DNA from: Histoplasma ohiense
Lineage: Eukaryota; Ascomycota; Eurotiomycetes; Onygenales; Ajellomycetaceae
Reading direction: 5' to 3'
Assembly (NCBI GenBank): GCA_017607445.1
Contig: JAEVHH010000002.1
Location: 2,657,501 to 2,721,500, forward strand
Length of the DNA stretch: 64,000 nt
In this document: piece after piece, positions 33,155-43,900 of the stretch
Layout of the letters: every line of letters starts with the position of its first letter
Position numbering within the stretch: position 1 is the first letter of the stretch
Notes under the pieces: generated by a model
What the model was told of the DNA's origin: nothing
The model's input: only the letters and a program-made list of their open reading frames with translations
The model's database searches: none
Translations under genes and position numbers: made by a program

Positions 33155-35236
33155 AGTTGCAATCGGTAAACAACAGAGAAAACAAACAGCAGATGGATAA
33201 GGGGGTATAGGGAGTGGAGGCAGGAGATACGGCAAGGTATCGGAATTGGATATTTGTAATAAAGAAAACAGCAGGATCAATTGATAGACCACAGGAATCA
33301 CTAAATTGTGAGCAGAAGAGAGGATTGAGACACGTGATTTGCGCTTTGGTTGGCTCTGAGAGTGTGATGGCGGTGAGTGACAGCAGAACAATGCAGTGAG
33401 GCTGATATCGGATATTTGTATTTCCGCGTAGATTACGGCTAGCTAAGCGAGAACACGCGATTACCAGGCCCGGGTGGTGGGCACTGGTAATATACGTATC
33501 GCTGTTACCCCATATCGAAGCGGCTCTGCACAAAGAGTCTTCAAACACATAAACGCCAACCGCATTTCGATCAGCTATGTGGAAAGCAGACAGGCGGTTT
33601 AGGGATCCAAGTCTCCCAGTTCCCACGTTATTGCCATAGGGGATGCGGGATTGAGGGTGCTATTCTATGGAAAATCCAATTTCAAGGTCGTTGTTCTGGG
33701 GTTATACGGATCCAGCGCAAGACTCCTTCAGGCCAATATAAATGGTTTTCATCTGTGATGAACCTGGCAGCTTTTAGCAATGGCGTCAGTTTCCCTAACA
33801 TTGCCCGCGTATTCATACCATGGTAGCCGACAGAGTCGGGTGAGACTGACTCCCTTCAAGAGCCAACTTTCTCTCTTGGGGCCGCAAGAGCACCGTTTTC
33901 TTCAAAGCCCCTCGCTCCGGGGCCTCTAGCTCGCCTAGCCTGCAAACTGTATATCCTCAGGAACATCTTGTTCTTGTATCCAATTCCTCCAAAACACATT
34001 TACCCAGTTGTGATTTCAGGTATATTCGATCACAAAAATCCCGGGTATCACAAGATCATACGAGTTTTTAGCCTTCTAGGACAAGTCTCATCAACCTTGG
34101 AACCAACCACAGCCCACGTGACACGATGTTGGGCGTGTTTAATAGACCTTTCCGTCGTGGATTTAGCACTTCAGCGGCAAAACAGACCGATCTTTGCTTG
34201 CTGGGACGAGTATCTGCCTGTGATTGCAGGCGCCGGAACAACTGCCACGCACTCTCTATGTATAGCCGCACATCCCTCCGACGCATCCAGGCCCAGCCAC
34301 AGCCGCAACTCGGCGCCGAGCAGTGTCCACCAGCGCCCAAACAGCGCCCAAACAGCGGCGTCCAAACAGCGTCAACCAGCCGGAGCCGGGAGAATGCTTC
34401 GTTGCTCGCCCCTATAACCTTAATTAACCCTATTACTCGATCGAAACTAACTGTACCTAGATATGCGCGCGTGACCGCTCTCCACAAGCTAGCCTAGGAG
34501 GCCAAACGAACTAAGAAGTGCAAATTTGAAGGGAAGAAAGCAGTGCAGAGGCCTATTTTTTCATTCCAGAATTTTCCTCGGCTGAACCTTCAGACATGGG
34601 GCTGCTGGCGCGCCCTCCTTTGGGGCCTGACTCCCGGGCCAGATATGTGTGGGTTTCTGCCCCCTCTGGTTTTCGGTTCCCCTATCCACACAAGGTTTTT
34701 CAATCCCCAAATCGCCACTTGCTGGTTCCCCTATGATAATAATCTCAATAAAATAGCCCAAAACAGTTTCTCTGCGCTCGTTGCGTGCTGCGATTGCTTC
34801 TATTGCTGCTATTCCCTTCATCAACATTCGGCTGCGAAATACCGGACAAGTACGAAGAAAAATCCTTCTTTTCTTCGCTTTCTCGCTTTCTTGCTTTCTC
34901 ATCTCTCTCTGTGTCTGTTTGTCTCTCTTTCCTGCTGCTTTTGCTGTGGTGCGCTTGTTACGGGACTGGATCGGCTCTCTCTTCTTTCGCTCTCTTCTGC
35001 TTCTCTTGCCCGCTCTCCGACATCCTGTCTTCTCTTTGTCCGGTTCTCCTGTTTCTCAACCCCAAATTTTGTACTGAATAAACCAAGAGAAACAAAAGTG
35101 GAAAAAAAAAAGTGAAAAGAAAACATTCATTTTAGACAAGAACCCCGTAACCTCCCATCATCAAAAGTCAAAAGTAGCTAGAACGAATCGGTCCTTTGGC
35201 CCAAAGAGCAGCCTCCTCCGCCGCGGAACCACAACC
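33155..35236. other. Intergenic between divergent Myb and allantoinase genes
   Basis: About 2.1 kb of shared upstream DNA. A degenerate cccaaacagcg repeat is at about 34331-34375. A strongly pyrimidine-rich stretch at about 34860-35060, just before allantoinase, is typical of a fungal transcription start region. The frames at 33968, 34126 and 34543 (+) and 32967-33626 and 34068 (-) have no domain and are rejected. Confidence 0.5.
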
Positions 35237-37116
35237 ATGGAGCATCCCACAGACACTCCCACAAGCACCACTCCAGCTCCCGCTCCCGCTCCCGCTCCCA
35301 CCCCCACCTCCGCCCTCGCAACTGGAGCCGCCCCCGCCTCCTCCCCCCTCATCGTCCTTGCTTCCACCCGTGCCATAATCTCCGGCCGCCTCACCGCCGC
35401 CACGATCGTCATCTCCCTCACCACAGGCAAGGTAACCTCAGTCTTCCACTCCGTCCTCCCACCCACAGCTTTTCCCCCGGGAACCCCGTACACAGACTAC
35501 TCCCCATATATCCTCATGCCGGGCCTGGTGGATGCGCACGTGCATCTGAACGAACCTGGCCGGACCGAATGGGAAGGCTTCGAGACGGGGACGCGTGCGG
35601 CGGCGTTCGGCGGCGTGACTACCGTCATTGACATGCCGTTGAATGCCATCCCGCCCACGACGACGGTCAAGGCGTTGCGCGAGAAGATTGCCGCGGCGGC
35701 CGGGAAGTGTTGGGTTGATGTGGGCTTTTATGGCGGGGTTGTTCCTGGGAACGTCAGTGAGTTGAGAGGGTTGGTAGAGGCTGGGGTGAAGGGGTTCAAG
35801 GGGTTTCTGATTGATAGTGGGGTATGTATGCCTTTTCTTTTCTTTTTTTTTTTCTTTTCTTTCTTTTTTTCTTTTTTTTTTTGGCTTACCTGATCCAGCC
35901 TCTCTCAGATATATATATGTATATTCCTAATCACCCTTTTTAGGTCGATGAGTTCCCCGCCGTATCAGCAGCGGATATCAAAGCGGCCATGCTTGAGCTA
36001 GCCGATCTGCCCACGACGCTCATGTTCCATGCCGAAATGCTCCCGGAAACCAACGGCGACACCTCTCTCCCCCAGGGCTCCCCAACCTCCTATTCCACGT
36101 TCCTAAATTCCCGCCCCTCCACCTTCGAAACAACTGCAATCTCCGCCATCCTCTCCCTGGCCCCCCTAGCCCCCAACCTCCCCTTACACATCGTCCACCT
36201 CTCTGCCATGGAAGCCATCCCCTTATTGAAAGCCGCGCGCAGGCGGGGAGTAAACATCACTGCCGAAACATGCTTCCACTACCTCTCCCTGGCGGCCGAG
36301 GAAGTCGGCGACGGCGACACGCGCCATAAGTGCTGCCCGCCAATCCGCAGCCAGGCGAACCAGGACGCGCTGTGGGAGGAGCTGGCGCAGCATGCTAGTG
36401 TCCAGGGCGTGATTAAAACCGTTGTCTCTGACCATTCGCCCTGCACGCCGGCGCTGAAGATCCTGCCAGCGCATATCCCTGGGCATGGCCCTGCCAATCT
36501 TAATAATCAACACGATGATAGTGATGATAGTGATGATAATGATAATGATAATGAAAATGACAGTAACAACAGTAACAACAGCAACAACAACAACAATAAT
36601 ACAAAAGGCACCAACACCAAGCCAGACGACGAAGAAGAAGGAGAAGGAGAAAAAGCAAAAGACGAAGAAGGAAACTTCCTCAAAGCCTGGGGTGGAATCT
36701 CCTCCGTCGGCCTCGGCCTGCCCATTCTCTGGACCGAGCTCGAACGCCGCCGCTCCGCAGCTAACAGCACCGCGACAGACACGCCGACGTCAACGTCATC
36801 CACAACCTCCGCTCTCGAAAACATTGTGCAATGGTGCTGCGCCAACACGGCCAGACAGGTCGGGCTGGCGTCGCAGAAGGGCGACCTCTCCGTCGGGTAT
36901 GACGGGGACGTGTGCGTCTTTGACGAGAATGGGGAGTGGGTGGTGGAGCCAGATACCATGCTGTTTCGCAATAAGTGCTCGCCGTATCAGGGGAGGAGGA
37001 TGAGGGGTATCGTGCGCGAGACGTGGTTAAGGGGTCAGAAGGTGTATACGCGGGATGATGGGTTTGTGGCGACGAGGCCTGTGGGGAACCTGTTGTTGGA
37101 ACCTAGGGCGGCGTAG
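35237..37116 (+). CDS. DAL1: Allantoinase
   Basis: Hydrolyses allantoin to allantoate in purine-nitrogen use. Two exons, 35237-35821 and 35944-37116 (122 bp intron with long T/C runs), 585 residues. It begins after an in-frame Thr/Pro/Ala repeat. Amidohydrolase features in order are [22 protein letters not shown] (HxH metal ligands), [26 protein letters not shown] (carbamylated-Lys region; the site where exons join to VDEFP), [35 protein letters not shown] and [13 protein letters not shown] (catalytic Asp). Between SDHSP and [15 protein letters not shown] lies an insertion of about 50 residues (384-434), first Asp/Asn-rich then Glu/Lys-rich, encoded by a gatgatagtgatgat-type repeat. Yeast allantoinase is about 460 residues, so most excess length is the N-terminal tail and this insertion. 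Confidence 0.93.
36515..36600. repeat. Coding trinucleotide-like repeat in allantoinase
   Basis: Runs of gatgatagt, gataat and aacaacagt units encode Asp/Ser, then Asp/Asn and poly-Asn inside the catalytic domain of allantoinase. Confidence 0.85.
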
Positions 37117-37613
37117 GGGTGAAGATTTTATTATTTCTTCCGAGATATGGATGGCTTGATGATATATCTGTTATGTGCCCCGTTTGTTCTTGCATTCCCT
37201 CTTTCTATGATTCAGCATTGCATGTATTTATAGCGGTATATACCTTCGCTGCTTAGAAAAGAATTGTTGTCATCTGTTTGGGCGGTGTTTTTTTGTTCCT
37301 TTTGTAGATAGTCGTTCGGATACGGGTTGCACGATACATCTGCCTTGTTTTAGCCAAGTGTGATACCCGGTTAAGGGTAATGGGAGATGTGAAAGAAAAT
37401 GGAAGATGAGAATGAATGAAGAGGATAAATAAATGTATATGTTACAAATACTTAAGAAATAGATCTATCAGTGGAAGGGGAAAAAAACTACACATATATG
37501 TCAGTAACCAATTACTCCATCAGCAGCGCCAAAAAAAAAAAATTTAAAAATAAAAATAAAAAAAATTAAATAAAAATTAGAGCAAGCAAAAACGTAGCAG
37601 ACAACAAACTCAC
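37117..37613. other. Intergenic between convergent allantoinase and VMA12
   Basis: 3' flanks of two converging genes. An A-rich stretch at about 37530-37570 (aaaaaaaaaaaatttaaaaataaaaat) is the only notable content. Confidence 0.6.
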
Positions 37614-38711
37614 CTATTTTATATCTTTACTATCATCACCCTCACCATCACCATCATCATCCCTCCCTTTCCACCGCTCCTTAACCCTCCTGCGGGCTCC
37701 ACCATTAACTCCCCGTCCCCATATTTCCTCCTTCGCCCCCTTCGTATCGTCAATGCTAACCGCAGACCCATCATCACCACCATGCATCCCGTCACCTCCG
37801 CCAATCTTAACCTCCCCAATCACGACCTTCCTCTCAACAATCGCCCTTTCCCTTCCCCTCGCCAACTCCACTTTCCTCAAATACAGCGCAAATATACCCA
37901 CCTCCGCCACGCCCACCAGCAGTGCGACGAGCATCGAAATAAACACCCGTGCAGGCTGTGAAGAAACGGTGCCGGGATGTGATGGCGCCGCTGAGGATGT
38001 GAATGTGAAGAAGGTCGGGATGCGGAAGTTGGAGAGGGCCCAGTACGTTGCGAAACCCGTGAAGAGGATCGAGACAAGGATGTTAAGAACTACGGATGGG
38101 GTTAGGGGGTCGTCGGCGTCGAGATCGTTGATGGTGTTTATGTTTATGTTGTTGTTGTTGTTGTCGTTGTTGTCGTTGTTGTTGTTGTGGTGGTGGTGGT
38201 GGTGTTTGGGATGTGTATATATGTTTGTCGTTGGAAGGTTGTTGAGTCCCCAAATCCGAGATGGAGGGCTTGAGGATGCCGCGTTTAGGAGAGCATTGTA
38301 CCTTCTTGCTTCCTCGGCGGCGAGGAGGGAAGCTTTTAGGGCGATGTATTCGGGCGTCTGTTTCCTGGTTAGCATGGCTATGATAAGTACACTGGTATGA
38401 TCAGTGTGTTCCTGGGGGCGAGAACATACAGGTTCCGGTTTTGGAGGAGGGGGGGAGACATAGACCCTGGTGCCCCTGAGAAGCGAGTTGAGCGAGAAGC
38501 GCTCACATCGATTGACAGCTCCATTAGATGGATCTGTGGGTTTCTCTGTGGGTCGAGGGTTGGATACAAGGTATCTGGAGAGGGCAGTGAGCTGTGTGTG
38601 TGATATCGCGGCGCTCGCAGGAGCAGTTGGCAGGGAGAGCTCGTCACGGATTGAGGCGGGCAAGCTGTCGAGGGCGGCCGCTATGGCCGGGGTCATGAGG
38701 AGAAGAACCAT
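37614..38711 (-). CDS. VMA12: V-ATPase assembly factor Vma12/Vph2
   Basis: ER membrane protein needed to assemble the V0 sector of the vacuolar H+-ATPase (yeast knowledge). Exons 38711-38430 and 38357-37614 with a 72 bp GT-AG intron, 341 residues. The start chosen is the methionine of MVLLLMTPAIAAALDSLP, not one 39 codons upstream. The family hallmark LLRGTRVYVSPPPPKPEP is followed after splicing by TPEYIALKASLLAAEEARRYNALL. Two hydrophobic segments (about 183-205, SVVLNILVSILFTGFATYWAL; about 228-250, FISMLVALLVGVAEVGIFAL) form the expected hairpin. A His6 then Asp/Asn tract (about 147-172) lies just before the first. The C-terminus is charged and ends KDIK. The intron length is a multiple of three with no stop, so retention would add 24 residues. 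Confidence 0.85.
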   Translation of the reverse strand: MVLLLMTPAIAAALDSLPASIRDELSLPTAPASAAISHTQLTALSRYLVSNPRPTEKPTDPSNGAVNRCERFSLNSLLRGTRVYVSPPPPKPEPVCSRPQEHTDHTSVLIIAMLTRKQTPEYIALKASLLAAEEARRYNALLNAASSSPPSRIWGLNNLPTTNIYTHPKHHHHHHNNNNDNNDNNNNNININTINDLDADDPLTPSVVLNILVSILFTGFATYWALSNFRIPTFFTFTSSAAPSHPGTVSSQPARVFISMLVALLVGVAEVGIFALYLRKVELARGRERAIVERKVVIGEVKIGGGDGMHGGDDGSAVSIDDTKGAKEEIWGRGVNGGARRRVKERWKGRDDDGDGEGDDSKDIK

Positions 38712-39009
38712 TTTGGATAGAGAGAGCTGCCAGGAGACATCCTCCCTTGATGCGAATATATATAGATATATATACCTGGATGAGGTGCGGTGTTGGGGTG
38801 AGGCTGGCTGAGTGTGTCTTTGCTGCAAGACGTCATTCCTGTCGGTGCTTCAACCAACATTGACCATCTCCGCATTTGAAAGACATTTCGACTCCACGCC
38901 CACCAACCCCGTATGCCAACTCTCGAACAGTTACTTTTCTGTCTTCCTGCAATCCCTCTTAGCTCGACGAGGGAGGGGCTTCTCCCTTTAAACAAGTCGC
39001 AGCGGCATC
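38712..39009. promoter_or_regulatory. Compact divergent promoter, VMA12 / PAC10
   Basis: Only 298 bp separate the start codons of VMA12 (minus) and PAC10 (plus), so both must be driven from this stretch. It contains a TATATATA-type run at about 38755-38775 on the VMA12 side. No specific factor site was identified with confidence. Confidence 0.7.
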
Positions 39010-40078
39010 ATGTCCGACAACCAGGCGAAGTACAGAACCTGATTGTGCTCCCACTACTAAATATTTCCCCCTACTAACCACTGCCTTTCTGCAAATGTAG
39101 AAACCCCGCCGTCGACCCGTCGACAGCCAACCCGCGCGGCATCCCCGTCGCACCATTTGTCGATAATGTTGCAGATTATGTCTCGTCACGCGCAGACGTC
39201 GAGCCCACACTGCGCTCGTTCCAGGAGATGATATCCAAATACCAGTTCATGGAGCTGAACACACAGCGTCGCGGCCAGGGCCTGAAGGACAAGATTCCTG
39301 ATATCAAGAAGACACTGGAGACGGTGACGCTGTTGCGGAACAGGAGAGAGGTATGCCATTTTTATGAGTTTTTTTTTTTTTTTTTTTCCATGGCGGGATT
39401 CATTCCTCTCAATAAACTGCCCATACACTCGATAATGATATTGTCGCTTCACTCCCTCACTCCCCACAGGCTGGCGCCGATACGCCTCTCGAGACCACCT
39501 TCGAACTCAACGACACTCTGTACTCTCGCGCCACAATCCAGCCCAAGGACACAGACGAAGTCTTCCTCTGGCTCGGTGCCAACGTCATGCTTGCATACCC
39601 CATCAACGAAGCCGCGGAACTGCTGACAGAAAAGCTCCGCGCCGCTGAAGTCAGTCTCGCCAACTGCGAAGAAGACTTGGAGTTTTTGCGGGAGCAGATT
39701 ACGGTATGTTTGTTCACTTTGCTTCTTCTTCTTCTTCTTCTTCTTCTTCTTCTTCTTCTTTTTTTTTTTATCTAGCTAAATTATCGATTATCTTTCATTT
39801 CCTTCTCCTCTGCAATTCCTTCCTCTGTGCCCCTGGTCCATCTTGGGGGGGAAACAAAAAGATCGCAAGAACAACACGAGCCAGAGCCATCGATTCAGCT
39901 TTACCCCTACATATACGATGTTAGTAACTAACGTGTGTGCTTTACATTTGCTTTTGCCTTCACCCAGACTCTCGAAGTCGCAACCGCCAGAGTGTATAAT
40001 TGGGACGTTGTACAGAAACGGAAGGAGAAGGAAGGGAAGGGGGATGATGGTGAAGGAAAGACGGGACCGGGTGGTTAG
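39010..40078 (+). CDS. PAC10: Prefoldin subunit 3 (Pac10/VBP1)
   Basis: Alpha-type subunit of the hexameric prefoldin chaperone that passes unfolded actin and tubulin to CCT. Four exons: 39010-39029 (20 bp), 39101-39350, 39470-39703, 39968-40078, giving 204 residues. The spliced start is MSDNQAK then NPAVDPSTANPRGIPVAPFV, a characteristic prefoldin-3 opening. The first coiled-coil helix holds FQEMISKYQFMELNTQRRGQ and DIKKTLETVTLLRNRRE. The beta-hairpin region is TTFELNDTLYSRATIQPKDTDEVFLWLGANVML. The second helix is YPINEAAELLTEKL to CEEDLEFLREQIT, then TLEVATARVYNWDVVQKR and a short charged tail. The third intron carries a TTC microsatellite followed by T-runs. Confidence 0.93.
39717..39770. 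repeat. TTC microsatellite plus T-run inside a PAC10 intron
   Basis: About 13 TTC units followed by ttttttttt, within the intron 39704-39967. Confidence 0.95.
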
Positions 40079-40972
40079 GGAAATAATACGGAGTAGATAA
40101 GATGAGAACTAACTAATTTTTGTCTTTCCTTTCTTCCCCCCTTTTTTTATTTTTATTTTTTTTTGGAAAACGAAATTTACTTAGGTCGAGTTAGAAAAAA
40201 AAAAGGATGAAACGGGTGGGAGACTCACATCATCTTCCATTGGAGCAAGCGAGGGATTGCATCAGGGTGAGGTGCGAATATATATATATATATATATGTA
40301 TATGTATATGTATACAATAAACCTTCCCAGCATGATCCCAGAAGACCATGCATGCATTGAAATTTGGGTTTTACGATGGAATCCATGCTGCAGAGGGATG
40401 TGTATGGTATGTGCGAAGGTTCTAAACATGACATTCGAGCGCTTTGCCCAAGGAATAAGAATAGAAAAAGAAGAGAGATGTAAATAGTGGTGAGATTAAG
40501 TATAATTCAAAACGCTCCTCCATCCATCAATTCATAGAAAAGAGAGTGCATGTACGCCCTTCTCCTAATTCATTATCCTATATCCATTCTATATCATTGG
40601 TTTCCGCGTAAGGGGGGAGAAAAATTAATGGGGAAAAAGGAAAATGCGCCCTAATGGATCATTTCGCATCTCGTTATGCTGAAAAACGAACAAAAAGTGC
40701 AGGCAAAACACACAAAAAATGACGAGCATACATATCATGGTATTCATCGTAAAAGGAAAAACTGAAAATGAAAATGAAACGCCCATGAGTCTTCATCTGC
40801 TTCCCCATTCAGAAGGAAGAAAAATCCATCAGAAGCTTCAAAACACTCCAAGGTGAAGAGGCTAATAACAGTGAATAGGGACGAAGGCAAAAACTTGAGG
40901 AAAATAGGAAAGGAGACAAGAAAACCCTAAACAGCCAACTCATCCGAACTGTGTGAGTGAAAATATCCTTCT
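40079..40972. other. Intergenic between convergent PAC10 and ATG26
   Basis: 3' flanks of both genes. TACGGAGTA motif at 40087-40095, a poly-T/poly-A stretch at about 40141-40205, and a TA microsatellite at about 40278-40316 that degenerates into TATATG units. No gene seen. Confidence 0.6.
40278..40316. repeat. TA microsatellite
   Basis: About ten TA units followed by interrupted tatatgtatatg units. Confidence 0.9.
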
Positions 40973-43900
40973 CTATCCTTTTCCACTGTCGCTGCCACAG
41001 CCGCCGCTGCCATTGATTACACCAGCTGTAGCCACATTATCAAGGCGGATATCGTAGTCCCTTTCACGTGCTCTAGTCTTCTTTGTAACGTCAGTCTCTG
41101 TCTCATCGCCCACGAAGGTCCATGAGTCTTCCATGGCCGCATCAGCATCAGCATCATCCTCACCATCACCATCGTCATCCGGACCGGTCTCGGATGATAT
41201 CATAGCAGCTGATTCTTCGTTTGAGACTGCGTAAATCGCTGTCTGGGGGGCTGATGTTGTCGGGGACCGTTGTCGAACAAGAGTCTTGGCATACTCAAGG
41301 TCGCGGTATATAGCTTGAATAGCGGTAGCTACGCCGTCCTCCTATTTATATTTATCAGTATGCGGGAGGGTTCTTTTGCTTCTTCTTCTTCTTCCCTCCT
41401 CGTCTTGATTTTAAGAAAAGAGAACAGTTTTGCTCCACATACCTTCCGAATTTGTTCCCCAAGCGTTTTGGCCTTAACAATAATCCGCTCGCTATGTGTA
41501 GCTTCCCAGAGTGCCCTAGAGAACACGCTCACATTAAGCCTCTTCATACAGATCCCAACACCAAGATCCTCCACACGCGACCCAAAAAAGAATTGATCCC
41601 CAAAGAACGGTTTGATGATCGTCGGGATCCCAGCTCGAAGACTCGCACCGGTCGTACCTGCTCCACCGTGATGCGCTGCTGCATCAATTTGTGAGAACAA
41701 CCAATCGTGGGGCGCGGACTTAATCTGGTGGATCTCCGGAGGTAAAGGGATCTCAGCTTTCGCGCTGGAAGGGTCACCAAGTCTATCTGACCAGCCTTTA
41801 GATAGAATGCATCGCACATCAGCCCTCAGCACTGAGTCTACAACAGTCTTAGTGAGAGCCGCTGGGTCTGAAACGACAATGGAACCAAAACCGATATACA
41901 CGATTTTCTTTTCATCAGCTCGGGCTTGTTTTATAAAATTCTCGAGTTCGACAGGAGGTTGCCAATTAGCGCCTTCATCCAGAAACCAGTAGCCCGTCAC
42001 GCGAATCCAGTCGCAGAAATCAAGGGGCGGCGGGACGACTGACGGTGAAAAATTATATAAGAAAGGGACCTTGTTTGGTTGCATCTTGTCGAGGTTGGTG
42101 CTGCGAAGGCCTAGTTCTCGTTTCCGCCAACGGTTCACTTGACCTGCAATGGCTTTCCAAAACACGTTGTCAAACATAACATAGGTAATATAGTTGTATG
42201 CACCGCCCATCTTATGGTCAGGAACAGCAAATGCATGAGGGTATGCTCTAGTCCTGGTCCACGGCATAGTGAATGCGCGGAAGTATGGTATTCCCAGAGC
42301 TTCGGCGATGTGTATGCCAGCCATAGCGCTCGGGGATTCGATCAGTATGTCGCAATTTTGACAGCTTGTCCATGCGGAAGAGAGAAGGTCATCGATCCAG
42401 CCTCGAAATTTTGACGAAGCTTCTTTCAGGAACGAATAGGTGAACATCCCGTTTTCCACACAAATCCGCATAAGTTCTGCGGGGTCACCTTCAACTGGTG
42501 CGAAGTCGATGCCGTGACTCCTTATCCAGGGCTCAAACTCTCTATGTGTCGCGATTTTAGGTATGTGGCCCTCTGCCATTAGACCTTTACAGAGAGCAAT
42601 GTATGGCTGGACATCACCTCGGGAGCCGATGGTAAGACATGTAATCCTCAATGCCTCCTGCGGCTTGAAGTTGACAATGGAAACACGTGGATCGTCAAAG
42701 AGAATGGGCGAGCTTGTGGACGACAATGGCACAGATGCAGATAATGTTTGGGAGCTTTGCTGTTCATCCATGCCTTCGAGCCTTGCTTCTTCCAGCATTT
42801 GGTGTTCGGCCATTGCTGCATCAGCCTCCTCTCGCTCCTGTTGTGCCAGCAAGCCGGACTCAACTAGGTATCGAATAGATTCGAGATTTTGATGCAAAGT
42901 AACTGCACAGTCGTCTCGTGCATCGGCGGTATTGAATTCAAAGAACAATTCTTCGTGACCACTAATAATAACAACAAGCCCATGATACCCGAACCGAAAG
43001 CCCTTCTCTTTTTCGACATTTTCTATGTCTTTTAGTGGTAGGATCATCTTGGTTCGTGTACCCGGGAGCAGACTCCGAAAACAAAATTTCCGATTGCTGA
43101 TGTATAACTTGCCGTAAAGCGGTATGACCCGATGGAGATACGCGAAGTATGTAGCTTGTAGCTTTTCCGATGGAGGCAGGGCGAAGTGGGTTCGAAATCT
43201 ATCACCATGTTGGCATCCCTGTTCTTCATCTTCTGGATCGACCATTTTGTCATCAGAGAGGATAGTTTCGCCATCACCATAGTGTCTCTTTCCACCTATC
43301 CACATACCAGACACTTTTTCAAAGTAACCCATTGACTCGGTTGCAAGAAGGTTGCTCATGTGCTTTGATCGGTTTCTGAGATATCCAGCGAACCCTGCCG
43401 CACGTTGTAACGGATAGGAACCGGCCTTCATAAGTTCCTGAAGAGTTGGTGATGACGCAGAAGGCGCTACGCTTCGATGCTGAAAATCATGTTCAGAGTC
43501 ACTACCGGCATCTTGTTGGGCCTGTTTCATAAGCGACTGTGTCGTCTGTGTTCTTAAAGGTAGAAGATCGGCTGATGTGGGAGGAAAACGAGCGGTATCC
43601 TCAGAATGGCGTCGAGGCGCTTCCCCAGATCCAGACAATGAATTTTGTAGCCTGTGAATGGTGGGCGACCGAAATACATCGCTCCTGTTCAAAATCTGGC
43701 TTGCAGACTCTACTGTCCCGCTTGTAGACTGTAAAATGGCAGAAGATTCCGTGGCATGTTCTAACGACTGAACAAACGAATCCGAAGAATTCTGCAGTTT
43801 ACCCCCAGCAGATCTTTCATCTTGATTGTCCCCAACACTTGCTCTGTTTGTACTATCTCTCCTCTTTTGTTCAAACCCTGCCTCGCTGCATTCACGGCTA

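Noticed and set aside
32967..33626. 219-codon minus-strand frame upstream of the Myb gene
   Set aside because: Overlaps exon 1 of the Myb gene in a different frame; the exon is supported by splicing and this frame is not.
34126..34497. 123-codon plus frame with a mitochondrial-looking N-terminus
   Set aside because: Crosses a degenerate repeat, has no domain and no conserved-looking core.
35161..35493. 110-codon minus frame, Gly/Ala/Val-rich
   Set aside because: Antisense of the allantoinase N-terminal Thr/Pro/Ala repeat.
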